A stretch of 64,000 nucleotides of DNA from Ideonella alba (GTDB lineage: Bacteria > Pseudomonadota > Gammaproteobacteria > Burkholderiales > Burkholderiaceae_C): assembly GCF_018069875.1 (NCBI RefSeq), contig NZ_JAGQDF010000001.1:558001-622000 (forward strand), in the 5' to 3' direction. A program made the position numbers and the translations under genes. Below, in pieces: positions 52,993 through 61,855 of the stretch (within the stretch, counting starts at the first letter, position 1; each line of letters begins with the position of its first letter). The notes beneath the pieces were generated by a model. The model was not told the origin of the DNA. It ran no database searches and saw only the letters and a program-made list of their open reading frames with translations.

Positions 52993-54453
52993 GTGCGCCC
53001 GAACGCCTTGCTGCCAACCCCCAACCCCGACCCGGCCCCCACGGCACTGTGCCTGCCCAGGGCCCAGCTCGACACCCTGTTGCACCTGGCGCTGGCCCGC
53101 CCCGCCCAGCCGCCGCACACCCTGCTGGCCCATGCGCCGCTGGTGCTGCAGCCCGCGCCCGGCGGCCTGCAGGCCCTGGCCGGGCCGCTGAGCACACAGC
53201 GCCTGCGCGCCCTGCCGCCGCAACCCGGCCACCCGCCCGAACCGCCACCGACCCACGGCCTGGTGCTGGTGGCCGTGGCATCGCCCGGTGCCCCGCCGCC
53301 GCAGGGCGATGCGGCCTGTGAGGCCTGGCTGCTGCAGCACGCCCCCGGCTTTCGGCTGGCCACTGCGGCCATCAACCCTGCGCTGGTGCTGCTGTGGCTG
53401 CGGCTGGACGGCCAGGCCACGTTGCTGTTTCGCCATGGCCGGCAACCGGCCAGCGCTGGCGCGCCACGCTGGGTGCCGGTGCCGCAGTTGCATCTGCCCG
53501 GGGGTGGCATGCAGCGGGTGGACCTGGCGGCCACCACTGGGCGGCAACCCGACCCCGAACCCGACGCCAACGAGCCCGACCCAGGTCCCGACGACCGCCG
53601 CGACAGCCGCCACCTGGCCGCTTTCGGCGCCGCACCGCTGCGCCACCTGCAGCGCAGCCACATTGTGCTGGTGGGTGCGGGGCGCGTCGGTTCGGTCTTC
53701 GCCCATGGCCTGGTGCGCCTGGGTGTGCAGCGCCTCACGGTGATCGAGCCCGACCACATGGAGCCGCACAACGAAGACGGCGATGTGGCCCCGCTGTGCG
53801 AGGGCCGACCCAAGGTGGAGGCGCTGCAGCGCTTCGTGCGCGGCCTGCAGCGCCCCGGCGCGGTGCTGGACCTGCAGCCCTGGCCGGTGTCCAGCGCCCG
53901 GGCGGGCGCGCTGATCGCCCAGGCCGATGCGGTGCTGGTGTGCGTGGACAACGACGCCGCCCGCCTGTGGGCCAACGCCTGGGCCCTGGCCCACAACCGC
54001 TGCCTGCTGGCCGTGGCTACCCGGGTGCAGCCCCAGGGTGCCGAGGCCGACCTGCGCCTGCTGCCCGCCGGCAGCGGCTGCCTGGCCTGTGTGGGCGGCT
54101 ATGTGCAGCGGGCAGAGCTGCTGCAGCAACTGGCACTGGACGGCCCGGTGCCCACGCCGGCGGACTTTCGGCAGCAGCGCCAGGGTTCTCTGCGGTCCTG
54201 GTCGGCCCTGGCCGCCCACCTGGGCCAGCGCCTGCTGGAGCAGCACCTGCTGCGCCCCGGCGGTGGCGCCCTGTTCCGGCAGTTGCAGGAAACGCCGCAA
54301 GGTGGCCTGCAGGTGCGTGACTGGCGGCCCGAGGACGACGGCCGTCCGCGGGCCTGTCCCTTCTGCAGCACCTTGCAAGGCGCTGGCCAGGCGGCCGTCA
54401 CGCCGCAGCGTCTGCGTGCCTTGGTGCGCCTATGGCTGGACAGCGCGATGTAG
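52993..54453 (+). CDS. E1/ThiF-like adenylyltransferase associated with LNF6
   Basis: Protein of 486 residues from a GTG start. The N-terminal domain (about 1-190) ends in QLHLPGGGM, equivalent to the end of the N-terminal domain of the LNF5-linked homologue. A Pro/Asp-rich linker follows, then the E1 Rossmann core: [31 protein letters not shown] with the acidic residue and Asn expected for ATP binding, GRPKVEAL and [15 protein letters not shown]. Two CxxC pairs (GCLAC, ACPFC) make the zinc site. It should be adenylation-competent, unlike its leftward homologue. No ubiquitin-like protein or E2 is visible nearby, so the substrate may be the LNF protein or unlinked (inference). Confidence 0.8.
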   Translation: MRPNALLPTPNPDPAPTALCLPRAQLDTLLHLALARPAQPPHTLLAHAPLVLQPAPGGLQALAGPLSTQRLRALPPQPGHPPEPPPTHGLVLVAVASPGAPPPQGDAACEAWLLQHAPGFRLATAAINPALVLLWLRLDGQATLLFRHGRQPASAGAPRWVPVPQLHLPGGGMQRVDLAATTGRQPDPEPDANEPDPGPDDRRDSRHLAAFGAAPLRHLQRSHIVLVGAGRVGSVFAHGLVRLGVQRLTVIEPDHMEPHNEDGDVAPLCEGRPKVEALQRFVRGLQRPGAVLDLQPWPVSSARAGALIAQADAVLVCVDNDAARLWANAWALAHNRCLLAVATRVQPQGAEADLRLLPAGSGCLACVGGYVQRAELLQQLALDGPVPTPADFRQQRQGSLRSWSALAAHLGQRLLEQHLLRPGGGALFRQLQETPQGGLQVRDWRPEDDGRPRACPFCSTLQGAGQAAVTPQRLRALVRLWLDSAM

Positions 54454-54596
54454 GCCGCTCAACCCCACCCACAGCACCAACCCGCAGCAGGATGGCAGCT
54501 GTCAGCTCCGGCCGGCGCGCCGGAACTTGCTATCGTGTCAGGGCGCCAGCCCGGTTGTGCGCACAATGCGCTCCAACACGACGGCCTTCGCCTGCC

Positions 54597-55835
54597 ATGA
54601 CCACTTCACCCCGCCAGTTGCCCGCCGGTCCGGCCCGCATCGAGTACCTGAAGGTGCAGAACTTTCGGGCCCTGCGGGATGTGGAACTGAAGGACCTCAC
54701 GCCGATGACCGTGCTGCTCGGCCCCAACGGCAGCGGCAAGTCCACGGTGTTCGATGTGTTCGCCTTCCTGTCTGATTGCTTCGAGTCCGGCCTGCGCCGC
54801 GCCTGGGACCGCCGCGGCCGCGCGCGTGAACTCAAGACCCGTGGCAGCGAGGGGCCGCTGTCCATCGAGATCAAGTACCGCGAGCCAGGCTACCCGCTGA
54901 TCACCTACCACCTGGCCGTGGACGAGCGCCACGGCGCCCCGGTGGTGGTGGAGGAGTGGCTGCGCTGGACGCGGGGCCGTGGCGGCAAGCCGTTTCGCTT
55001 TCTGGACTACCGCGAAGGGCGGGGCCAGGCGGTCAGTGGCGAGTTGCCCGATGCGCAGGACCGCCGCATCGACGTGCCGCTGAAATCGTCGGACCTGCTG
55101 GCCGTCAACGCCCTGGGGCAGTTCGCCGAGCACCCCCGGGTGGCGGCGCTGCGCGACTTCATCACCGGCTGGCATGTGTCCTACCTGTCGGCCGACAGCG
55201 CACGCGGCCAGCCCGAGGCCGGGCCCCAGGAGCGGCTGTCGCGCAGTGGGGACAACCTGGCCAACGTCATCCAGCACCTGGCCGAGCGCCATGGCGATCG
55301 GCTGGAGGCCATCTTCCAGTCGCTGCGGCGGCGCGTGCCACGCGTCGAGCGGGTGCTGGCCGAGCCCATGGCCGACGGCCGCCTGCTGCTGCAGATCAAG
55401 GACGCGCCGTTCAACCACCCGGTGATGGCCCGGTTTGCGTCTGACGGCACCTTGAAGATGCTGGCCTACCTGGTGTTGTTGCACGACCCCTTGCCGCCGC
55501 CGTTCATTGGCATTGAAGAGCCCGAGAACTTTCTGCACCCGCGGCTGCTGCCGGAGCTGGCGGAAGAGTGCCGCCAGTCCACCGAGCAGACCCAGTTGAT
55601 GGTCACCACCCACTCACCCTTCTTCCTCAATGCCCTGCGTGCCGAGGAGGTGCGGGTGCTGTGGCGCGACGAGGCCGGCTACACCCAGGCCGAGCGCGCT
55701 GCCGACCTGCCGGGTGTGCGCGACTTCATCCAGCACGGCGCATTGCTCGGCCACCTGTGGATGGAGGGTCACTTCGGCGTGGGGGATCCGCTGGTGAACC
55801 AGGGCGCCGCCTCGCTGCCGCTGCACCGGGGCTGA
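54597..55835 (+). CDS. AAA ATPase (SMC/OLD-like, AAA_21) of an ATPase-TOPRIM pair
   Basis: Protein of 412 residues with an ABC/SMC-type ATPase split by an inserted helical region. It starts with the OLD/RecF signature [17 protein letters not shown] and Walker [12 protein letters not shown] (about 38-48). The signature/Q-loop region follows, then [17 protein letters not shown], Walker [15 protein letters not shown] (about 300-315) and H-loop [12 protein letters not shown]. The following gene encodes a DUF4276/TOPRIM protein three bases after its stop. Together they form a two-gene version of the OLD nuclease plan, in which ATPase and TOPRIM are normally fused (as in GajA of Gabija). A defence role is inferred from that relationship and from the location. 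Confidence 0.85.
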   Translation: MTTSPRQLPAGPARIEYLKVQNFRALRDVELKDLTPMTVLLGPNGSGKSTVFDVFAFLSDCFESGLRRAWDRRGRARELKTRGSEGPLSIEIKYREPGYPLITYHLAVDERHGAPVVVEEWLRWTRGRGGKPFRFLDYREGRGQAVSGELPDAQDRRIDVPLKSSDLLAVNALGQFAEHPRVAALRDFITGWHVSYLSADSARGQPEAGPQERLSRSGDNLANVIQHLAERHGDRLEAIFQSLRRRVPRVERVLAEPMADGRLLLQIKDAPFNHPVMARFASDGTLKMLAYLVLLHDPLPPPFIGIEEPENFLHPRLLPELAEECRQSTEQTQLMVTTHSPFFLNALRAEEVRVLWRDEAGYTQAERAADLPGVRDFIQHGALLGHLWMEGHFGVGDPLVNQGAASLPLHRG

Positions 55836-55838
55836 GCC

Positions 55839-56489
55839 ATGCCTGCGGCCAGGCACTTGGTTCTGCTGGTGGAAGAGCCCTCGATGGAGGCCTTTCTGCA
55901 GGCGTTGTTGCCGCGCGTCCTTCCGCAGGGCTGCAGCTTCCAGGTCCGTGCCTTCCAGGGCAAGGACGACCTGCTGGCCAAGCTGGAGAGCCGGCTGCGG
56001 GCCTATGCGCAGTACCTGCCCAGCGATTGGCGCCTGATCGTGGTGGTGGACCGTGACGATGAGGACTGCCAAGCCCTGAAGGCGCGGCTGAACGCGTTGA
56101 GCGACCGCGCCGGTCTGCTGTCCCGCAGCCAGGCTGTGGCCGCCGGTGCGGCCGACTGGCAAGTGGCCCACCGCATCGCCGTGGAGGAGCTGGAGGCCTG
56201 GTACTTTGGTGACTGGCAGGCGGTGCAGGCGGCTTATCCGCGGGTGAGCCCGGGCATTCCCAGAGGCCGTGGGTTCAGGGATCCGGACGCGATCGCCGGC
56301 GGCACCTGGGAGGCCTTTGAGCGGGTGCTGCAGCGCCATGGCTACTTCAAGGCGGGCTTGGCGAAGATCCAGGCCGCGCGGGAGCTGGGCCGGCACCTGG
56401 AGCCCGCGCGCCAACGCTCGCCAAGCTTCCAGGCCTTTCACGCTGCCCTGATCGACGCCTGCGCCGAGCCAGTGCAGCAGCAGGCTTGA
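55839..56489 (+). CDS. DUF4276 (TOPRIM-like) protein, partner of the AAA ATPase
   Basis: Protein of 216 residues with the DUF4276 layout. LVLLVEEPSMEAFLQ supplies the first TOPRIM Glu, LIVVVDRDDEDC the DxD metal motif, and VEELEAWYFGDWQAV a second acidic cluster. The C-terminal half is helical. TOPRIM folds of this kind cut or nick nucleic acid with divalent metals. The three-base gap to the ATPase gene implies a co-expressed complex. The target is unknown. Confidence 0.82.
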   Translation: MPAARHLVLLVEEPSMEAFLQALLPRVLPQGCSFQVRAFQGKDDLLAKLESRLRAYAQYLPSDWRLIVVVDRDDEDCQALKARLNALSDRAGLLSRSQAVAAGAADWQVAHRIAVEELEAWYFGDWQAVQAAYPRVSPGIPRGRGFRDPDAIAGGTWEAFERVLQRHGYFKAGLAKIQAARELGRHLEPARQRSPSFQAFHAALIDACAEPVQQQA

Positions 56490-56528
56490 TCCGCCGCAAC
56501 ATTTCGCACCCACCCAGGAACGCCCGCC

Positions 56529-57473
56529 ATGACCGAGCACCCTCTGAACCCCGACGACCGCGCTGGCCTGCAGCGTGCGCTGGACCACGCCCGCCAATGG
56601 GCTGCTCAGCACCAATGGCAACTGGGTGCGGTGGAGATGGCACTGGGCGCCAGCCTGCTGGCCTGGGGCGTGCAAAGTGGTGCGGTGGAGATGGGTCAGC
56701 AACTGGTGGCCTCGGTGCTCAGCGACGGCCAGCAGCAAGGCCTGTTTGGCGCCGCAGCGGGCGCGGCGCTGGGCACCCTGCCGGGGCTGGTGCTGCAAAC
56801 GGTGGGCGTGGCCGCGATGGGCACCGCCTTCTCGGTGCCCGCGCTGGTGCTGATGGGCGGGGGCGCGCTGCTGATGGGCCTGGCTGGCTACGGTGCCGGG
56901 CGATTGGCGGCCGACTACCTGCAGGCAACGCCGTCCTTGGCCGAGGCCATCGGCCCGGGCTCGCTGGTGGTGGTGGGCGTGGCGCTGCTGCTGGATGGCG
57001 CCCGCCGCATCGCCAGCGATGCGCAGGTGCGCGCCGCCGTGTCGCGCTTTGCCGATGGCGTGCTGCATCTGGGCAGCGTGGCGGCGCAGCAGGTCCTGTC
57101 CAGCCTGCAGACCCTGGTGGACCACCTCAACGAGGCCATGCAGGACCTGGCGCGCAGTCCTTTGGCCATGGGCTCGATCGCCGCCGCCACCGCGGGCGGT
57201 GTGGTGGCCGGAGGCGCGCTGGCAGCGGGCTCGGTCACCGTGCTTGGCTCGCACACCCTGGGTGCCGCCGCAGTGACCCTGGGCCTGGTGACCGCGCCCG
57301 TGTGGCCAGTGGTGGCCGGCGGTGTGGCGGCGGCGACCGGGACTTACGCCGCCTGGCGCTGGTGGCGCCGGAAGGGCCAGAAAGCGCCGGGCGAGGCAAG
57401 CGCCGGGACCCCGTTGATGCTGCCGCGCATGACGGCGCTGGCCATCACCTGGGAGCCTCCGCCAGCGGCTTGA
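56529..57473 (+). CDS. glycine-zipper-rich membrane protein
   Basis: Protein of 314 residues with several Gly/Ala-rich hydrophobic stretches (AAAGAALGTLPGLVLQTVG, LVLMGGGALLMGLAGYGAG, AGGVVAGGALAAGSVTVLG, TLGLVTAPVWPVVAGGVAA), typical of glycine-zipper membrane or pore-forming segments. A charged AAWRWWRRKGQK tail follows. The N-terminal 35 residues are soluble and helical. An AGGA ribosome-binding site precedes the ATG. It follows the ATPase-TOPRIM pair by 39 bases on the same strand, so it could be a membrane effector of that operon. That role is inference only; no family is recognised. Confidence 0.65.
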   Translation: MTEHPLNPDDRAGLQRALDHARQWAAQHQWQLGAVEMALGASLLAWGVQSGAVEMGQQLVASVLSDGQQQGLFGAAAGAALGTLPGLVLQTVGVAAMGTAFSVPALVLMGGGALLMGLAGYGAGRLAADYLQATPSLAEAIGPGSLVVVGVALLLDGARRIASDAQVRAAVSRFADGVLHLGSVAAQQVLSSLQTLVDHLNEAMQDLARSPLAMGSIAAATAGGVVAGGALAAGSVTVLGSHTLGAAAVTLGLVTAPVWPVVAGGVAAATGTYAAWRWWRRKGQKAPGEASAGTPLMLPRMTALAITWEPPPAA

Positions 57474-57664
57474 CCGGCTGGCATTCAGCCGGGGGGAGGA
57501 GCGCCTGTCGTGGTCACACGGCCGGCGAAGGGGTGTTCACTGCACGCTGGTTCGTCCCGCAGCTCGTCCGCAGTTCTGGGGACGACGCGGCCCATTGCAT
57601 CCGGACAATGTGGCGCGCCATGCTGTGGGTGACAGCGTGGTCTATCCATCCACAGGGGGCGCCA

Positions 57665-58489
57665 ATGTCGAAGATCGCCACATGGGCTTGTCTGCTGCTC
57701 CATGCGTCCTGGGCTTGCGGGGCCGGTCAGCCTGACGAGCGGCTGGACGGCCTGCTGCAACAGACCCGGCAGGACCGGGAGGTTCTCCACGGCGGACGAA
57801 CGGCCGCAAGGTTCGTGACCTACCGCGACGCGGACCCGGCGTCCGCGACCTATGGCGTGGAGCTGTGCGTGCTGGAGGCGGGCTCGGCTCGCTTGCGCGT
57901 CAAGGATATTCGCCAGAACCAGTCGCCCAGGCAACTGTTCCCGTCCGTGTTCCGCGACAAGGCCTTGGGTGCCATGACCGGTGGCTTCTTCGGCAAAGGG
58001 AAGGGCGGTGAGTTGGTCCCGATGGGATGGGTCAAGTCTGAGGGACGCGAGTTTTCGCCGCGCCACCCCTGGACCAGCGGCGGCTTCGTGGCCTGGGGAT
58101 CGCAGGGCGCAGCCATCGTTCCTGTGTCCAAGGCTCGGTCGCTGTCGGCCTACCCCCAAGTCCTGCAGTCCAAGCCACTGCTGATAGAGCAAGGGCGCAA
58201 CGGCATCAGAACGGCGGGCGAGGATAGGTTCGACCGCAGCGCGGTGGCGCTGGATGACAGGGGGCGTCTCTACTTCATCGTGCTGCACGAACCGGCGGGT
58301 CGGGCCGGCAGTCTGGCCGAGTTCTCACATGTGCTGCTGCGCTACCGCTCGGCCGATGGGCAGGCGCTCCGGCAAGCACTGGCGATGGACGGTGGGCCTG
58401 GTGCACACCTGTATGTTCCTGCCCTGGACAGGCATTGCGGTTCCGGGGTGCCCAACTATGTTCCCAACGCCTTGTATCTTGAGCCATGA
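57665..58489 (+). CDS. secreted phosphodiester glycosidase-like (NAGPA/DUF2233) protein
   Basis: Protein of 274 residues with an N-terminal signal peptide (MSKIATWACLLLHASWACGAG), hence exported. The mature part follows the phosphodiester-glycosidase (NAGPA) domain: DKALGAMTGGFFGKGKGGEL, GGFVAWG, QSKPLLIEQGRN, DRFDRSAVALDDRGRLYFIV, ALAMDGGPGAHLYVP. An AGGGGG ribosome-binding site precedes the ATG. A longer frame upstream overlaps the membrane-protein gene and lacks sense. The stop overlaps the next start by four bases (ATGA), so the two are coupled. Proteins of this family act on phosphodiester-linked sugars at the cell surface. Confidence 0.8.
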   Translation: MSKIATWACLLLHASWACGAGQPDERLDGLLQQTRQDREVLHGGRTAARFVTYRDADPASATYGVELCVLEAGSARLRVKDIRQNQSPRQLFPSVFRDKALGAMTGGFFGKGKGGELVPMGWVKSEGREFSPRHPWTSGGFVAWGSQGAAIVPVSKARSLSAYPQVLQSKPLLIEQGRNGIRTAGEDRFDRSAVALDDRGRLYFIVLHEPAGRAGSLAEFSHVLLRYRSADGQALRQALAMDGGPGAHLYVPALDRHCGSGVPNYVPNALYLEP

Positions 58490-59352
58490 ACGCACCCCAC
58501 ACCGAACCCCGACCGGCCGATGAGCGCAAGCCGCTGATCGACCTCAAGCCGATCCTGATGCCCGTGCTGGTGGCCGTCGCCTCGTCAGTGGGCAGCCTGG
58601 TCGCCTACGTCTTTACGCCACTGAAGGAAGTGGTCAACGGCATGGTGTGGGAGGAACAGGCCGAGGTGCTGCTTATCACCCAGTCTGCCCATCCTGTCGA
58701 GGGCGAGGCCCTGGCGGTGGATGTACTGGTCCAACCCCGCTCGCCGGTTCCGCTGTCGGAAGGGGTGCTGCAGATCACCACCCAGCCTGCGGGCTTGCTC
58801 CGGCCTGCCCCGGAAAACCCCAAGCGACTGGCGCAAACGACCAAGAAGATCGATGCCGCCACCAAGCTCACCCAGGAGCCGCTGGAGTTCATTGCCCAGG
58901 CCTCTGGCAAGGCAGAGATCAAGGCCACGCTGACCACCCGCTCACGGCGGGCCTTCGAGACCGTCCTGCAGGTGGAGATTGCGCGCTCCACAGGTGAGCG
59001 TTTTCCGACCCGCCGCAGCTTCACGGGCGTGTGGAACATCGATCTGGATGGCATCACCGGGACCATGACCTTGACGGATGTGGCTCGCACACTGAAGGGC
59101 AGCTATGTGCTGTCCGATGGCCGACGCGGCCTGGTCGAGGGCACGCGAGATGGCAAGACCTTTCGCGTGACGTTTTACGTGGAGGGTGATTCGCCTGCCC
59201 GCTATGCTGTGGACGCGACGTTTGATCCGGACGACAAGGCCGACCTGGAGCTGACCGGGAGCGCCCGATTGCGAACCCCCACCGGCAACAACCTGGAGCC
59301 CTGGAAGGACCTTCGGACCGTCACTTTCCACGGGGTCGCGCGCGCGCCCTGA
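58486..59352 (+). CDS. membrane-anchored protein of unknown function
   Basis: Protein of 288 residues. A short cytoplasmic N terminus and one hydrophobic helix (about 23-45, PILMPVLVAVASSVGSLVAY) are followed by a periplasmic strand-rich region. That region contains an Ig-like stretch (AHPVEGEALAVDVLVQPRSP) and a lipocalin-like C-terminal repeat (FTGVWNIDLDGITGTMTLTD, LKGSYVLSDGRRGLVEGT). The first codons overlap the upstream phosphodiester-glycosidase gene, implying joint expression and a shared envelope role. No specific family recognised. Confidence 0.7.
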   Translation: MNAPHTEPRPADERKPLIDLKPILMPVLVAVASSVGSLVAYVFTPLKEVVNGMVWEEQAEVLLITQSAHPVEGEALAVDVLVQPRSPVPLSEGVLQITTQPAGLLRPAPENPKRLAQTTKKIDAATKLTQEPLEFIAQASGKAEIKATLTTRSRRAFETVLQVEIARSTGERFPTRRSFTGVWNIDLDGITGTMTLTDVARTLKGSYVLSDGRRGLVEGTRDGKTFRVTFYVEGDSPARYAVDATFDPDDKADLELTGSARLRTPTGNNLEPWKDLRTVTFHGVARAP

Positions 59353-59409
59353 TGGCGCCTCTCAAGGAAACGCAGGGCCGTCCCAGGTTTCCTTGTCGCC
59401 CGCGGGGGG

Positions 59410-59432
59410 CGGGCTGGGCGTAGCCCGGCCCT
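59410..59432. repeat. GC-rich REP-like hairpin
   Basis: GGGCTGGGC-GTA-GCCCGGCCC, an imperfect stem with one unpaired base, in the gap before the ClpA-like gene. Elements of this look recur between genes in GC-rich Burkholderiales. Here it may end the upstream transcript. Confidence 0.35.
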
Positions 59433-59547
59433 TGGGGGCTCAGTACCTGCATACTGCCGTACTTTGTCGCCCCGTGTCGCCCTGACGCGCCGACCATGAC
59501 TCCCGTGCCTTGCCGATGGTGCAGGGCCCACCCAACGGGAGTCGACG

Positions 59548-60930
59548 ATGTCCAATGCTGCACGATCGCTGGCCGCCGCCTTGGCGGCGGGCCGTGAGGA
59601 GGAACAGGCGGAGCTGGGGGCCTACCTGCATGACCTGACGGCGCAGGCCCAATCGGGCCGGCTGTCGCCGGTGGTGGGGCGCGAGTCCGAGATCCTGCAG
59701 GTGCTGGAGGTGGCCTCGCAGCGGCGCAAGGCCAATGCGGTGCTGATCGGCCCGGCCGGCGCCGGCAAGACCGCCGTGGCCGAAGGGCTGGCGCAGCTGT
59801 GTGCGCTGCACGGTGAGCGCCTGCCCGGGCACCTGCGTGGACTGCGCATCCTGCAGCTGGATGTGGGCGCGATCATGGCCGGGGCGGGCGTCTACGGCAC
59901 GGTCGAGCAGCGCATGGGCATGGTGCTGCGCGCGGCCGAGGCGCCGGGCACGCTGCTGTTCATCGACGAGCTGCACACGCTGGTGGGGGCGGGCGGCCGC
60001 GCCGGCCAGAACGACCTGGCGCAGTGGCTCAAGCCGCACCTGGCGCGCGGCGACCTGCGCGTGCTGGCGGCCACCACCGCGGAGGAGTACCACCAGATCA
60101 TCGCCCGCGACGCGGCGATGGAGCGGCGCTTCAGCCCCATCTACATCAGGCCGATGAGCGATGCCGCGGCGCTGCGCGCCTGCGAGTCGCACGCCCGCTG
60201 GCTGAAGCTGAACACACCCCCGCCGCAACTGCGCCCGGTGCTGCGCCATGTGGTGGCGCTGGCGCGGCGCCTGCTGCGCCACCGTTCGATGCCCGATGCC
60301 GCGATCGACCTGCTGGAGCGCAGCGTGGCCATCGCCCAGCTGGCCGACAAGCCGCTGGCCAGGGCCCATGTGGCGCAGGCGGCCGCGCGGCTGTCGCACC
60401 TGCCCGAGGACCTGCTGCGCCGCCTGCGCGTGAGCCAACGGACGCCCGGTGCGCGTGGTCCTGTGGCCGAGGGCGACGACGCCGTGGTCAGGCGAGGCGT
60501 GGCCCAGGCCTGCGCGCACCTGCTGGCCCTGTTCAGCGCCGCAGCGCCGCCGTCGCCGGATCACGCCGCCTGCATGGTGGAGGTGCCCGGCAGCGACAGC
60601 GTCGGCCGGCGGGTGGCTGATCGCCTGGCCATGCTGCTGGAAACCCAGGTGGTGGAGCTGGACGCCGAGCTCAGCGAGCGCGAGGTCTATGGCGCCGAGC
60701 CGGGCTACATCGGCCACGGCCAGCGCCGGCCGATCCACCGCCTGCAGGACCAGCCGTTCGCGGCGGTCCATCTGCGCGGCGCAGCGCAGGGCGCCAGTGG
60801 CCGACGCCTGCTGTCCGATCTGCGCGGCGGCGCCTTCACCGACACCGAAGGCCGCCAGATCCCGGTGCACCTGGCCGTGATCTCGACCGAGGGCGGCGCT
60901 CGCGCGCCCATGGGCTTCACCGCCCGCTGA
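59548..60930 (+). CDS. ClpA/B-like AAA+ ATPase with inactivated second ring
   Basis: Protein of 460 residues that begins directly before the D1 ring and so lacks the Clp N domain (DLTAQAQSGRLSPVVGRE). D1 is intact: Walker A LIGPAGAGKTAV, Walker B TLLFIDELHTLVGAGG, sensor-1 LRVLAATTAEEY and arginine finger MERRFSPI. The C-terminal part follows the D2 order, including GYIGHGQRRP and LSDLRGGAFTDTEGRQIPV. Walker A is replaced by VEVPGSDSVGRRV and Walker B by VHLRGAAQGA. It is therefore a single-motor remodeller with a dead D2. A GGGAG ribosome-binding site precedes the ATG. It probably forms a unit with the two genes downstream. Confidence 0.85.
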   Translation: MSNAARSLAAALAAGREEEQAELGAYLHDLTAQAQSGRLSPVVGRESEILQVLEVASQRRKANAVLIGPAGAGKTAVAEGLAQLCALHGERLPGHLRGLRILQLDVGAIMAGAGVYGTVEQRMGMVLRAAEAPGTLLFIDELHTLVGAGGRAGQNDLAQWLKPHLARGDLRVLAATTAEEYHQIIARDAAMERRFSPIYIRPMSDAAALRACESHARWLKLNTPPPQLRPVLRHVVALARRLLRHRSMPDAAIDLLERSVAIAQLADKPLARAHVAQAAARLSHLPEDLLRRLRVSQRTPGARGPVAEGDDAVVRRGVAQACAHLLALFSAAAPPSPDHAACMVEVPGSDSVGRRVADRLAMLLETQVVELDAELSEREVYGAEPGYIGHGQRRPIHRLQDQPFAAVHLRGAAQGASGRRLLSDLRGGAFTDTEGRQIPVHLAVISTEGGARAPMGFTAR

Positions 60931-60962
60931 ACCATCCACCACCCCCTGTTCAGGAGCACACC

Positions 60963-61724
60963 ATGCATGCTGATCTTCGCCGTCTGCTGGCCCGTCTGGG
61001 TGAACCGCCCGCCGATACCGATGACGACACCCATGACGACACCGACAGCGCCTGCGGCGACGGCGCGGGCACGTCCGACGCCGACGCCCTGGTGCAGGCC
61101 TGGCGGGCCCTGGCCCAGCCGCAGGCCCTGCAGCCCGGGGATCTGGTGCGCTGGAAGCGCAGCGCCACGGGCTTGTGCCTGGCCAACCGCACCTGCCCGA
61201 CCGCAGACGAACTGGCGGTGGTGGTTGAGGTGCTGCCGCAGCCCGTGCTGCTGCAAGGCGCGGGCGTCGATGCCGGCACGCCCAATTGGCTTGAACCGCT
61301 GGACCTGCGCCTGGGCGTGATCGATGAGGACGGCGACTTCCTGATCTACCACTACCACTCGGCCCGGTTCGCCAAGGTGCCGCTGCGCCAGGCGCGCAGC
61401 CAGGTGGCGCAGCAGTTGCAGTCACTGCAGGCCACGCTGTCCACCACGCACCACTTCGAGCCCGGCATGACCGTGCGCTGGAAGCCCCGCATGCGCAACC
61501 GCCTGTGCCCCGGCCAAGGCCAACTGGCGGTCGTGCTGGAGGTGCTGGACCCACCTGTGCACGACCCCAGCGCCAATGCCGGCACGCCGACGTTCCGCGA
61601 GCCGCTGGACCTGGTGCTGGGCGTCATGGTCAAGGGCCAGCTGATGCGCATGCATGCGGACAGCCACCGATTCGAGCCGGTGCCGACTACTGATCCGGCC
61701 GATCCGCGCCAGGACGCCGCATGA
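60963..61724 (+). CDS. protein with a tandemly duplicated domain of unknown function
   Basis: Protein of 253 residues, no family recognised. After an acidic Asp-rich leader it contains two copies of one domain. Copy 1 (about 60-140) has LQPGDLVRWKR, ELAVVVEVL, DAGTPNWLEPLDLRLGV and YHSARFAKV. Copy 2 (about 160-245) has FEPGMTVRWKP, QLAVVLEVL, NAGTPTFREPLDLVLGV and ADSHRFEPV. A predicted helix joins them. The pattern suggests a small beta-barrel adaptor. An AGGAG ribosome-binding site lies upstream, 32 bases after the ClpA-like gene; an adaptor role is plausible but unproven. Confidence 0.7.
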   Translation: MHADLRRLLARLGEPPADTDDDTHDDTDSACGDGAGTSDADALVQAWRALAQPQALQPGDLVRWKRSATGLCLANRTCPTADELAVVVEVLPQPVLLQGAGVDAGTPNWLEPLDLRLGVIDEDGDFLIYHYHSARFAKVPLRQARSQVAQQLQSLQATLSTTHHFEPGMTVRWKPRMRNRLCPGQGQLAVVLEVLDPPVHDPSANAGTPTFREPLDLVLGVMVKGQLMRMHADSHRFEPVPTTDPADPRQDAA

Positions 61725-61855
61725 GCGCACGCGCGACAACCGCTGTGTCCCGAACGTGCCGGCCTTTGTCGGTGGACATCGGCCAGCCTCCACTTCAATG
61801 ACCCACAGGCCGGGCGCAGGGTGCGCCCGGCCGAACCACTCACCAGGAGCCTTCC

